Below are positions 1 through 6,680 of a stretch of 10,804 nt of DNA, one piece after another (within the stretch, counting starts at the first letter, position 1; every line of letters starts with the position of its first letter). The stretch comes from Isotricha intestinalis. Its lineage: Eukaryota > Ciliophora > Litostomatea > Vestibuliferida > Isotrichidae. The stretch spans positions 1 through 10,804 of the forward strand of contig JAJJLU010001066.1 in NCBI GenBank assembly GCA_023807065.1, given 5' to 3'. A program made the translations under genes and the position numbers. Under the pieces are notes generated by a model that did no database searches, had not been told where the DNA came from, and worked only from the letters and a program-made list of their open reading frames with translations.

Positions 1-120
1 ATGTATGTGAGGATGGGGATATAAAAAAATTAAAAAAATCTTAATTTATAATTAATATTTCTATTTGTTTAAATATTGATTTTATCATATTTTTGGATAA
101 CATACATTAAAAAATTTACT
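1..120. other. AT-rich flank with no recognisable gene
   Basis: This AT-rich stretch lies left of the G/C-rich repeat. Translating the minus strand gives only short frames with no similarity to the expected continuation of the RNF213-like protein, so the gene does not visibly resume here. It contains the 9-bp word ATTTTATCA at 79-87, which recurs at 209-217 on the other side of the G/C-rich element. Confidence 0.5.
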
Positions 121-204
121 TAGGATGGAGGACACCCCCCCCAGTATAGACTGGGGGGGTATCCGTGTGCACGACGGTGGGGGAGGGGTAGTGGTCTAAA
201 CTGG
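121..204. mobile_element. G/C-rich inverted-repeat sequence, probable end of a dispersed repeat or non-autonomous DNA element
   Basis: These 84 bases are strongly G/C-rich in a window that is otherwise about 80% A/T. They contain runs of eight C and seven G, a G-rich stretch at 176-188, and related inverted motifs: CCAGTATAGAC at 141-151 and, on the other strand, CCAGTTTAGAC at 204-194, matching at ten of eleven positions. No transposase is present. The minus-strand coding frame enters this sequence and takes its last codons (P-V) and its TAG stop (198-196) from it, which suggests that insertion truncated the gene. I recall similar C-run plus CCAGT-TAGAC type repeats from Rhizophagus genomes, but cannot confirm the family here. 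Exact boundaries are uncertain. Confidence 0.45.
130..164. repeat. G/C-rich hairpin (perfectly paired C7/G7 core)
   Basis: GGACA at 130-134 followed by eight C (135-142) and AGT (143-145) pairs with ACT (150-152), seven G (153-159) and TATCC (160-164) around the four-base loop ATAG. One C is unpaired and there is one C/A mismatch. The pairing is extensive enough to form a very stable stem in DNA or RNA. It probably belongs to the repeat element rather than being a terminator evolved for this gene. Confidence 0.7.
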
Positions 205-2181
205 AACAATTTTATCACTTTCATTAATTATCTGAATTATCTTTTCAGGATTGAATTTTTTTTTCTTATTCAACTTAATAAAAATATAGCAAAATGATTT
301 TATGTATGATATACAAAATAGTTGTGATATATATGTATTTCCTTCACTAATTTTATTTTTATGAAGCTTATATAAAAATTTATTACATTCTTTAAAAATC
401 TTTAAATGGCTGTTTTCTTCTGCAAATTTTTTTATGTTTGAAAAATCTTTTAAATATACTAATGCGTTTCTTTCAAAAAAGTATATCACTGTTTCTGTTA
501 ATGCTGAATAAAAATTTTCGCTATCATCTGATAATTTTGAATTTAAAAGTTTTATTATATTATCTTTACTTTTTAATAAATCATTTATTATTTTTTCATC
601 TATATCTTCATATGATTCTAATAATATTTGGAATATATCATTAGATATTTTTATTATCTCTTTTTCTTTAATGATTTCTTCGAGTATTGCTGAACAATAT
701 ACCTTATCATATATTTTTTGTATTTCTTTCTTATATATATATTTTAAGGTAGCATAATATTTATCTTTTAATTGTTCATTTTTTATATTTTTTAATAATT
801 TATTCATTTCTTTGAAATTTTCTATTAATTTAGTGTTTTTATTAGGTAGATTTTTTTGAATAATTATTGCATTTTCCACTAAGTAATATCTAATATCTTT
901 AATAGTTATTTTTTTGGTATTTGGATTATAATCCAATATTTTAATTAGTTCATCAATAATATATAATTCATTTAAATATGTATTTAAAACATCATCTATA
1001 TTTTTTATAATTATATAAATATCTTTTAATATTCCACAATAATCTCCAATTGATATTTTCATTTCATCTAATTTATTAGATGATACACTTAAGCATAATC
1101 CTGCTAAGAATAAATAAAAACATTCATTATTTTCTTTCAAATGCTCAGCTCTATCTTTATTAACTATATATTTAATAGGATTTTTTGAATCATTAATTGT
1201 ATCAGATATCATTTGATAAAAATCTAATCCTTCTTTATCATTATAAATATCTTTACCAAACTCAAATGCTTTTAATATGCCTTCAATATAATTAATGTTT
1301 GATTCAATCCACATTATTTTTATTAGAACGATATTAATTTGATTTTCTTTGTTATTTTTTATTATATTTTTTTCTTCAGAAAACCTTAAATCTAATAATA
1401 ATAAAATTATATTATAAAAAGATTTAGAATAAATGCCTAAATATTTTTCCAAATAAAATGTAATATAATCATTTAAGATTAAATCAGGTGTTATTTTATT
1501 TATTAAATCATGATATAATTTATTGTTTTCTATTGTTTTCAAAACCTTTTGTAAGAATTCTCCTTCTTTTTCATGAAAATCTTCTATTTCTTTAGCTACA
1601 TTTCTACCTTTATCATCAAGACAAATATCTCTTAAATTTTTTTCGTTGTTAAAAAATTGAATACTAATATCCATAGCTAAATAATTAGATATTTCTTTAT
1701 AAAAGTTATAAAATCCTGGTATTTTATAATTAAATAAAAATTTTGGTTCATATTTTATATTATTATCTACAATTATTTCCTTTAAAAATTTTGTTTCTAA
1801 TTCCTTTATTATTTTTCTATTATCAGGTCGATCTTTATTATCATTTTTATCTAATTTACAAGTTTTGTTGTCATTTATTTCTAATAATGTCGTAAGAAAA
1901 TTATTATCCTCTAATATATCAAATATAAGTTTTAAATTTTTTGAAAATATTTTTTCTTTAATATAATCTAATATACATGAAATAATATCAATTTTATCCT
2001 TGTTCATATAATTTTCTTTAAACATTTTATTGACTATACTTTTGCAATCTTCTGGGGAATCTTTATCTTTTTCTATTAATTCTTTTGCTTTTTCTATTAT
2101 TTTATTTTTAAAATCAGAATCATAATATAACATATATTTTATTATTTCATCACAATATTTTTCTTCGTTTGAATAACTTGT
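196..2181 (-). CDS. RNF213-like gene, C-terminal helical fragment (truncated)
   Basis: This fragment has an open frame of about 661 codons. The first ATG is at 2133, but the frame is open upstream to the A-run and reads T-S-Y-S-N-E-E-K there, so I take it as continuing the previous fragment and not as a separate gene. It is rich in K, N, I and E, with many predicted helices and no transmembrane segment. No zinc-finger cysteine pattern is visible; the few cysteines are scattered. By position it corresponds to the region after AAA5, which in RNF213 is the helical hinge leading to the E3 module. The end is abnormal: after N-E-S-D-K-I the frame enters the G/C-rich repeat and stops within four codons (V-P-V-TAG). 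The RING finger and everything beyond it are missing. Assignment rests on continuity with the upstream fragment and not on a motif of its own. Confidence 0.7.
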   Translation of the reverse strand, partial: TSYSNEEKYCDEIIKYMLYYDSDFKNKIIEKAKELIEKDKDSPEDCKSIVNKMFKENYMNKDKIDIISCILDYIKEKIFSKNLKLIFDILEDNNFLTTLLEINDNKTCKLDKNDNKDRPDNRKIIKELETKFLKEIIVDNNIKYEPKFLFNYKIPGFYNFYKEISNYLAMDISIQFFNNEKNLRDICLDDKGRNVAKEIEDFHEKEGEFLQKVLKTIENNKLYHDLINKITPDLILNDYITFYLEKYLGIYSKSFYNIILLLLDLRFSEEKNIIKNNKENQINIVLIKIMWIESNINYIEGILKAFEFGKDIYNDKEGLDFYQMISDTINDSKNPIKYIVNKDRAEHLKENNECFYLFLAGLCLSVSSNKLDEMKISIGDYCGILKDIYIIIKNIDDVLNTYLNELYIIDELIKILDYNPNTKKITIKDIRYYLVENAIIIQKNLPNKNTKLIENFKEMNKLLKNIKNEQLKDKYYATLKYIYKKEIQKIYDKVYCSAILEEIIKEKEIIKISNDIFQILLESYEDIDEKIINDLLKSKDNIIKLLNSKLSDDSENFYSALTETVIYFFERNALVYLKDFSNIKKFAEENSHLKIFKECNKFLYKLHKNKISEGNTYISQLFCISYIKSFCYIFIKLNKKKKFNPEKIIQIINESDKIVPV

Positions 2182-5100
2182 TTTTTTTTTTCTCCATATT
2201 TTTTAGTGAGAAAAATAGATAAATCTGACATTTGACTGTTTTGATTTAATTTGATTTTATTTTTTTCTGACATTTTATCATATACAAAATCTATTAATGT
2301 TTCTCTGAATTCTTTATCTAAATTACTGAAATCATTGGAAGAAAACATAATATCTTTTATTTTGTTAGTTAATAAATTTCTTAAAGTTATATCTGGACCT
2401 TCTAAATTATCAATAAATAATTGATTTATATTATTATAAATATTAGGAATTGAATAAATTCTTTGCTTTTGCATATTATCAGAATTCATATTTCTATGAA
2501 GATATATTATTAATATATAATGATAATCATCATCTTTATAATAATTATTGATATAATCTGCTGTAAATTGCAATTTATCAGAATTAAAATCTTCAAAACT
2601 AATTAATATATAATGGTTATTATTATCTTTTTTATTTTTATTTTTAATATCATTGATCTTTGTTTTTAACTTATCTTCTGTACCAATCCCAGATATCATG
2701 AATTTATCATTATTATATCCGTCTATAATATTAACAATATTACTAAATGTATATATAATTGAAATTTTATAATTATTTAAATCTTTGTCACCAACAATCA
2801 AATCTTTTATATATTGTTTAAAATTATAATATTTTTTTTTTTCATAATATTTCTTTTTTATTGCATTTACTTCTGATAAAATTGCCACTACATCTTGTGG
2901 TAAAAGTTTACTTATTTTAGTATATATTCTATCTTTTATATTCTCTTTATTTATGTTTTCCCTTTTAGTTTCTAAAAATAAATAATAAACTAATCCACCT
3001 ATATCTTGTTCCTTACAATTGATTAATAAATATCCTAAATCATAATTAAATTTATCTCGCTGAGCGTTAATTTCTTCTTTTAATCTAATTTCTTCCTGAA
3101 TTTCTTTTATTAAATCTTTTTGAGTTTTATCTAATAAATCTTTAAAGTTAATTTGCATTTTTTCTAATCGATTTAAAAATGCCATGTCAACTTTATTCAC
3201 AAATTTTTTATCAACTAAGACTATAATTTTAAAAGAATCATTGACTGGTGTTAATTGCTCACTAATGTTCTCTAAACATATTCTAACATACTTTTGATCA
3301 TCTATTACTTTATAATTCATATTATATAAATCATATAAATATGGTTGAATTTGATCCAAATTTTGTAATAAAATTAATTTATCTTCTTGAGAAGCACAAT
3401 TTTGTATTTCATTAACTTTTTTAGATTTATAATCATTATTTTTATCATCAGGAAAAGGACTTCCAATAATAGTATCTATATTTTTCCTTAATGGATTTTG
3501 TGCTCTAATAATTTGATTTATTAATGGTGCTATATTTGTTCTAATTTCTAATAATAAATAACGACTATTAATATCATTTATATTATCTTGAATACATCTG
3601 TTTAAATCATATTTATTCAAATCATCATCTTCTATTTGATAATTTCCATTGATATTTTCTTTCTCTGATTTTTCTTCAGTGCAAGCTTCATTATATATTT
3701 TTTTAAATAAAAACACTGAAGTAACTTTAATAGTATTATCTTTTTTTTCTGATTTCTTGTCTTTATTTTCATCATCATCATAATCTCTTTTTCTTTTTCC
3801 ATTTTCATTAATTGTAGTTATAGCTAGTTTTTCATTTAATATTTTTTTTTCAAGTATTTCTATGTCTATTTTTATATCATCAAATATCAATTTAAAGTCT
3901 ATATCTATATCATAACTTATCCCTCCGAAATTTCTTTCGATATTATTATTAATAATGGGGACAATTTGCTTTTCATCAGAAATATTATTTAATCTGGAGC
4001 CTTCTCTTGCCACTCCTTTAATTAAATTATAGAAGTCACGATTTCCGTGAAATTCTGTTTTTATTGTTTTATCTCTTTTTAATAATTTTATAAATTCTAC
4101 TTGGCCTTTAATTTCTTTAAAATTTTTTCCTTTTAAATCTTTGTTCTTGGAATATTGTTTTACTACCGTTAATTCTTTAATAAAAGATAAACAGAGTTTA
4201 TATTTATAATAAGCTCTAGCAAGTATATTAAAAATTGGATTATTTTTATAAATTTCATCAGAAATACTTTCGACGATACTTTTAGCAGTAGTTCTTAATT
4301 GATCACATTTATCTTCTAAATTTGGGACAGATAAATTTAAAGCTCTATTTACTTTTGCTGCGTCTAAAGAATAATTACTAATACCAATAAAGCAAATTCC
4401 TTCGGTTTTACCTCCATATTCTAGTTTATTATGCAAAACTTTTAGCGGATTTGTAAGGGATTTTTCAGCTAATCCTAATTCATCAAATAAAATCATATAT
4501 ATAGGTACTGGATTTTCCTCATCACTTTTGTTATATTGTTTATAATTCTCATATGATTCTTCCGTTTTCTTAAATAATTCTTCAATATCTTCTGGTGAAG
4601 TAGATTCTGATCCTTGGAAATATGTTTGATTTATTTGAGGATATTTTGTAAAGAAACTCATTTTACCATTTTTTGGTTTTGAATATTTATGTTTCATTGA
4701 ATTATATATTAATTGCGCACTTAAGCTTTTACCTGTTCCTGGTTTACCAACTATAATTAAAGGAATTTTCGTAACCACTGCTAAAAATAATAAGAATAAA
4801 TTTTCTTTTAATAATTGAATTTTGCCGATTCCTTTGTCTAATTCTATTTGCTCTAATAAAAAGTCTTCTTCTACTTTTAATAATTCACTAAATTTCTGGA
4901 AATTTTTTTCCCTGAGTTCATCTCGTAATTTTTGATATCTAATTTTCGATAATAAATCACTTTTTTCTTCCTCTTTCTCTTCTTCTTTTTTGCAATATAC
5001 ATTTGCTATTTGTAATAATATTTTTCTCAATTTAGTTTCAAAATCATTTCTTTTTTCTTCATTTGTTAATCTTATATAATAGCATAAATATATGGAACAT

Positions 5101-5504
5101 ATAATACTTTTTATTTTATTTAATTTTACTGTTGCAACATCGATTTTATGTTTGTTCTTTTCATCATTCTTTTCCTTTCTACTTTCATTTATATGAGCAT
5201 TCTTTTTCAGGAAATAATCCTGGAAAAAATCAACACATGTTTTAAATCTAGCTATTTCTCTTAATGATACTATAGAAGGATCATTACCAAAAGATTTTCT
5301 TAAAAATATGTGACATTGAGAAATTGCTTCTGTTGTTAAATCGCGTAATTCTTCTTCTTCTTCATTTAAAAATAATATTTGGATAATACTTTTTATATAT
5401 TTTTTTTCATCTTCATCTTTTAATGAACCAAAACTAAAAACATAATATAATAATGATTGAGGTAATTGTTCTACTTTATATACTAATTTGATCATCTTTA
5501 TCAT
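2142..5504 (-). CDS. RNF213-like AAA4 and degenerate AAA5 modules
   Basis: This 1120-residue frame holds the best-preserved motor of the locus. AAA4 has a full Walker A (G253-K-P-G-T-G-K-S260, DNA 4748-4725), the family block Y-F-Q-G-S-E-S-T-S near 295-303, Walker B with D341-E342 followed by L-G-L-A-E, sensor-type G-I-S-N377-Y-S-L-D and R387, so it should bind and hydrolyse ATP if expressed. The E-L-G-L-A-E and G-I-S-N blocks are diagnostic of RNF213. Residues about 645-790 match the degenerate AAA5: I-I-G-S-P-F-P, then I-L-L-Q-N-L-D-Q, then F-L-N-R-L-E-K, without a working Walker A. Between them (about 565-592) is a basic then acidic, low-complexity insert (K-R-K-R then D/E/K). The listed ATG at 5504 is probably not a real start: the frame continues the AAA3 fragment after a one-base shift near 5490, in L-V-Y-K-V-E-Q-L-P. 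The frame ends at TAA 2142-2144 just after the A11 slip. Confidence 0.85.
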   Translation of the reverse strand: MIKMIKLVYKVEQLPQSLLYYVFSFGSLKDEDEKKYIKSIIQILFLNEEEEELRDLTTEAISQCHIFLRKSFGNDPSIVSLREIARFKTCVDFFQDYFLKKNAHINESRKEKNDEKNKHKIDVATVKLNKIKSIICSIYLCYYIRLTNEEKRNDFETKLRKILLQIANVYCKKEEEKEEEKSDLLSKIRYQKLRDELREKNFQKFSELLKVEEDFLLEQIELDKGIGKIQLLKENLFLLFLAVVTKIPLIIVGKPGTGKSLSAQLIYNSMKHKYSKPKNGKMSFFTKYPQINQTYFQGSESTSPEDIEELFKKTEESYENYKQYNKSDEENPVPIYMILFDELGLAEKSLTNPLKVLHNKLEYGGKTEGICFIGISNYSLDAAKVNRALNLSVPNLEDKCDQLRTTAKSIVESISDEIYKNNPIFNILARAYYKYKLCLSFIKELTVVKQYSKNKDLKGKNFKEIKGQVEFIKLLKRDKTIKTEFHGNRDFYNLIKGVAREGSRLNNISDEKQIVPIINNNIERNFGGISYDIDIDFKLIFDDIKIDIEILEKKILNEKLAITTINENGKRKRDYDDDENKDKKSEKKDNTIKVTSVFLFKKIYNEACTEEKSEKENINGNYQIEDDDLNKYDLNRCIQDNINDINSRYLLLEIRTNIAPLINQIIRAQNPLRKNIDTIIGSPFPDDKNNDYKSKKVNEIQNCASQEDKLILLQNLDQIQPYLYDLYNMNYKVIDDQKYVRICLENISEQLTPVNDSFKIIVLVDKKFVNKVDMAFLNRLEKMQINFKDLLDKTQKDLIKEIQEEIRLKEEINAQRDKFNYDLGYLLINCKEQDIGGLVYYLFLETKRENINKENIKDRIYTKISKLLPQDVVAILSEVNAIKKKYYEKKKYYNFKQYIKDLIVGDKDLNNYKISIIYTFSNIVNIIDGYNNDKFMISGIGTEDKLKTKINDIKNKNKKDNNNHYILISFEDFNSDKLQFTADYINNYYKDDDYHYILIIYLHRNMNSDNMQKQRIYSIPNIYNNINQLFIDNLEGPDITLRNLLTNKIKDIMFSSNDFSNLDKEFRETLIDFVYDKMSEKNKIKLNQNSQMSDLSIFLTKKYGEKKKQVIQTKKNIVMK
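2181..2191 (-). other. A11 homopolymer frameshift between the AAA4/5 fragment and the C-terminal fragment
   Basis: On the coding strand eleven consecutive A follow G-G-A-G. Reading straight through gives K-K-K-Q-V-I and a TAA 36 codons or fewer later at 2142-2144. Moving back one base gives A-C-A and the open frame T-S-Y-S-N-E-E-K that runs on for more than 650 codons. A run of 12 or 9 A would keep one frame. Homopolymers are the commonest site of replication slippage and of sequencing error, and polymerase slippage during transcription could also restore the frame in part of the mRNA. Confidence 0.75.
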
Positions 5505-6159
5505 CCTCTATTGTTAAACCATATCTTTCTATAAATTCTGCCCTTTTTCTATAAGGATTACAAGCACCAATTAATCTTATATTATCTTCTAATTTTACTC
5601 CATTAAATGTTCTATTAACAAAAATTTCTGTTAAAAGTGAAAATGATAAACAAGTATTAATTTCATCAAAAAAGACCCATAATTCTTTTTCTTTATATTT
5701 TTCTTTCTTTGCTTCAGCATTCATTTCTCTCATCTTATTAGTTATTTTTTCATCGGTAATACCTGGATGTGTGTGAAATGTTTTTACTAATTCTTCTCCA
5801 TTATTTAAGAGCTGAGATAATTTTTTTATTAAAGAAGTTTTGCCACAACCTGTTTCTCCCATTAAAATGACAGGTACATTTGCTTTTATTCTTTTAATTA
5901 TCAACACCATTTTCTTATAATTATCTTCTGTTATTACATAATTATTAACCTTACCAATGTCTAATACAGAAACTAATGATTTTTTTTCTCCTACATCTTT
6001 TATTAAATCATTTTTAAGATTTAATATACGTCTTAATCTTTCTAAATATTTATATAAAGGATTTATCACTTGATGAGCTGCAAGCGTAACTAATTTTTTA
6101 AAATTTTTTGAAACAACATCTTGACCGCGTCTTTTGAAATCATAAATTTCTATAAATGG
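5476..6159 (-). CDS. RNF213-like AAA3 module
   Basis: This open frame of 227 codons runs from 6159. An internal GTG at 6069 has no special claim as a start, because the 30 codons before it (P-F-I-E-I-Y-D-F and on) continue the vWA fragment after a one-base shift. Numbering from that GTG, Walker A is G71-E-T-G-C-G-K-T78 (DNA 5859-5836), the block F-H-T-H-P-G lies at 98-103, Walker B is W-V-F-F-D135-E136-I-N, and sensor 1 is G-A-C-N171-P-Y-R. This is the second catalytically complete AAA module and matches AAA3 of the RNF213 family, where AAA3 and AAA4 are the active pair. The block at 1-20 (N-P-L-Y-K-Y-L-E-R-L) is a linker helix. The end overlaps the start of the next frame by 29 bases (5476-5504); the protein should pass into it at about 5490. 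Confidence 0.85.
   Translation of the reverse strand, partial: PFIEIYDFKRRGQDVVSKNFKKLVTLAAHQVINPLYKYLERLRRILNLKNDLIKDVGEKKSLVSVLDIGKVNNYVITEDNYKKMVLIIKRIKANVPVILMGETGCGKTSLIKKLSQLLNNGEELVKTFHTHPGITDEKITNKMREMNAEAKKEKYKEKELWVFFDEINTCLSFSLLTEIFVNRTFNGVKLEDNIRLIGACNPYRKRAEFIERYGLTIEDDKDDQISI
5487..5496 (-). other. Frameshift joining AAA3 to AAA4
   Basis: The AAA3 frame reads G-L-T-I-E-D-D-K-D-D and then Q-I-S-I-stop. The AAA4 frame reads K-L-V-Y-K-V-E-Q-L-P directly from AAA at 5489-5487. Skipping the single C at 5490, or restoring two lost bases, joins them. The RNF213 family has a continuous AAA3 small domain here (N-P-Y-R followed by L-V-Y-x-V), so the break falls inside one domain and not between two genes. 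Confidence 0.75.
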
Positions 6160-6680
6160 CCATAATCTTTATCTATCATTTTATGTTCATTATATATTTC
6201 TTTTATTTTTTCAAATGACTTTTCTGGAATTTCACCAATTTTAAATCCAATAATATTAATATTTTTCTCTACACACTCTTTAATTTGGGAAATTAATTTC
6301 TCTCCTTCCTCATTAAATGGATCTCCATTCGTAAATTTTTCTCCATGGGCACCTTCATCACAAATATGTATTATTAATTTAATTCCTTTTCTCCAATTCA
6401 TTTTTTTTGATGCTAATTCATATCCTCGGACCCAATCTTCTGCTCTATCTACTCCTCCTCCACTTACCCTAACTTTAGATATTTTTTTTTCTAAGTCTTT
6501 AATATCATTTGTCAAAGGGAAAAATTCATCTTCATCTCCTTTAGTAGATATTTTATCTCTATAAAAAACTGCACCAAATTTAAAATCATTTTTGTTATAT
6601 ATATCTTTTAATTCCTTAAAAATCTTATAAACATGTGTTTTTACAGCTTCTATCTCATAAGTCATTGATCCAGTTCCACA
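6150..6680 (-). CDS. vWA domain fragment inside the RNF213-like gene
   Basis: This 171-residue frame from ATG 6665 is open a further five codons upstream to 6680, where it reads C-G-T-G-S before the ATG, giving G-T-G-S-M. That is the core of a vWA MIDAS metal site (D-x-T/S-x-S). Other vWA features follow: F30-G-A-V-F-Y-R-D37, S68-G-G-G with E76-D77-W (third MIDAS region, like the S-G-G-G-D-x-P-E-D motif of vWA/alpha-kinase type proteins), and the central strand I-K-L-I-I-H-I-C-D103-E-G-A-H-G. The first MIDAS aspartate and the hydrophobic strand before it are missing from this frame because of the lesion at 6663-6682. The domain would normally bind a divalent cation and a protein partner. The frame ends at TAG 6150-6152, but the protein continues in the AAA3 frame from 6159. 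Domain identity is firm; its role in this motor is unknown. Confidence 0.8.
   Translation of the reverse strand, partial: CGTGSMTYEIEAVKTHVYKIFKELKDIYNKNDFKFGAVFYRDKISTKGDEDEFFPLTNDIKDLEKKISKVRVSGGGVDRAEDWVRGYELASKKMNWRKGIKLIIHICDEGAHGEKFTNGDPFNEEGEKLISQIKECVEKNINIIGFKIGEIPEKSFEKIKEIYNEHKMIDKDYGHL
6159..6168 (-). other. Frameshift joining vWA to AAA3
   Basis: The vWA frame reads D-K-D-Y-G-H-L and stops at TAG 6152-6150. The next frame opens at CCA (6159-6157) and reads P-F-I-E-I-Y-D-F into the AAA3 fragment. Inserting one base after G-G would give D-Y-G-P-F-I-E without a break. A stop just upstream in the second frame limits the event to about ten bases. Confidence 0.75.

Larger units (their letters stand above)
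79..217. repeat. Candidate 9-bp direct repeat flanking the G/C-rich element (possible target-site duplication)
   Basis: The word ATTTTATCA occurs at 79-87 and again at 209-217, on either side of the G/C-rich insert-like sequence. The right copy is inside the coding region, in the codons for S-D-K-I. Eight to nine base duplications are typical of hAT and Mutator-like transposons. The interval between the copies does not start and end with matching terminal inverted repeats, and AT-rich DNA produces such matches by chance, so this is weak evidence. Confidence 0.25.

Noticed and set aside
121..204. Intrinsic transcription terminator for the minus-strand gene
   Set aside because: A G/C hairpin after a stop codon looks like a bacterial terminator, but the organism is eukaryotic, the sequence is inverted-repeat rich beyond the stem, and the stop codon itself lies in it.
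196..2181. RING finger or RZ-type zinc finger in the C-terminal fragment
   Set aside because: Cysteines and histidines were looked for in C-x2-C spacing; none form a RING or RZ pattern.
5476..6665. Bacterial-style operon of separate MoxR AAA ATPase and vWA protein genes with overlapping starts and stops
   Set aside because: The four-base ATGA overlap at 6662-6665 and the GTG start look operon-like, but the vWA lacks its first strand, AAA3 lacks its end, and the AAA4 E-L-G-L-A-E and G-I-S-N blocks are specific to eukaryotic RNF213 relatives.
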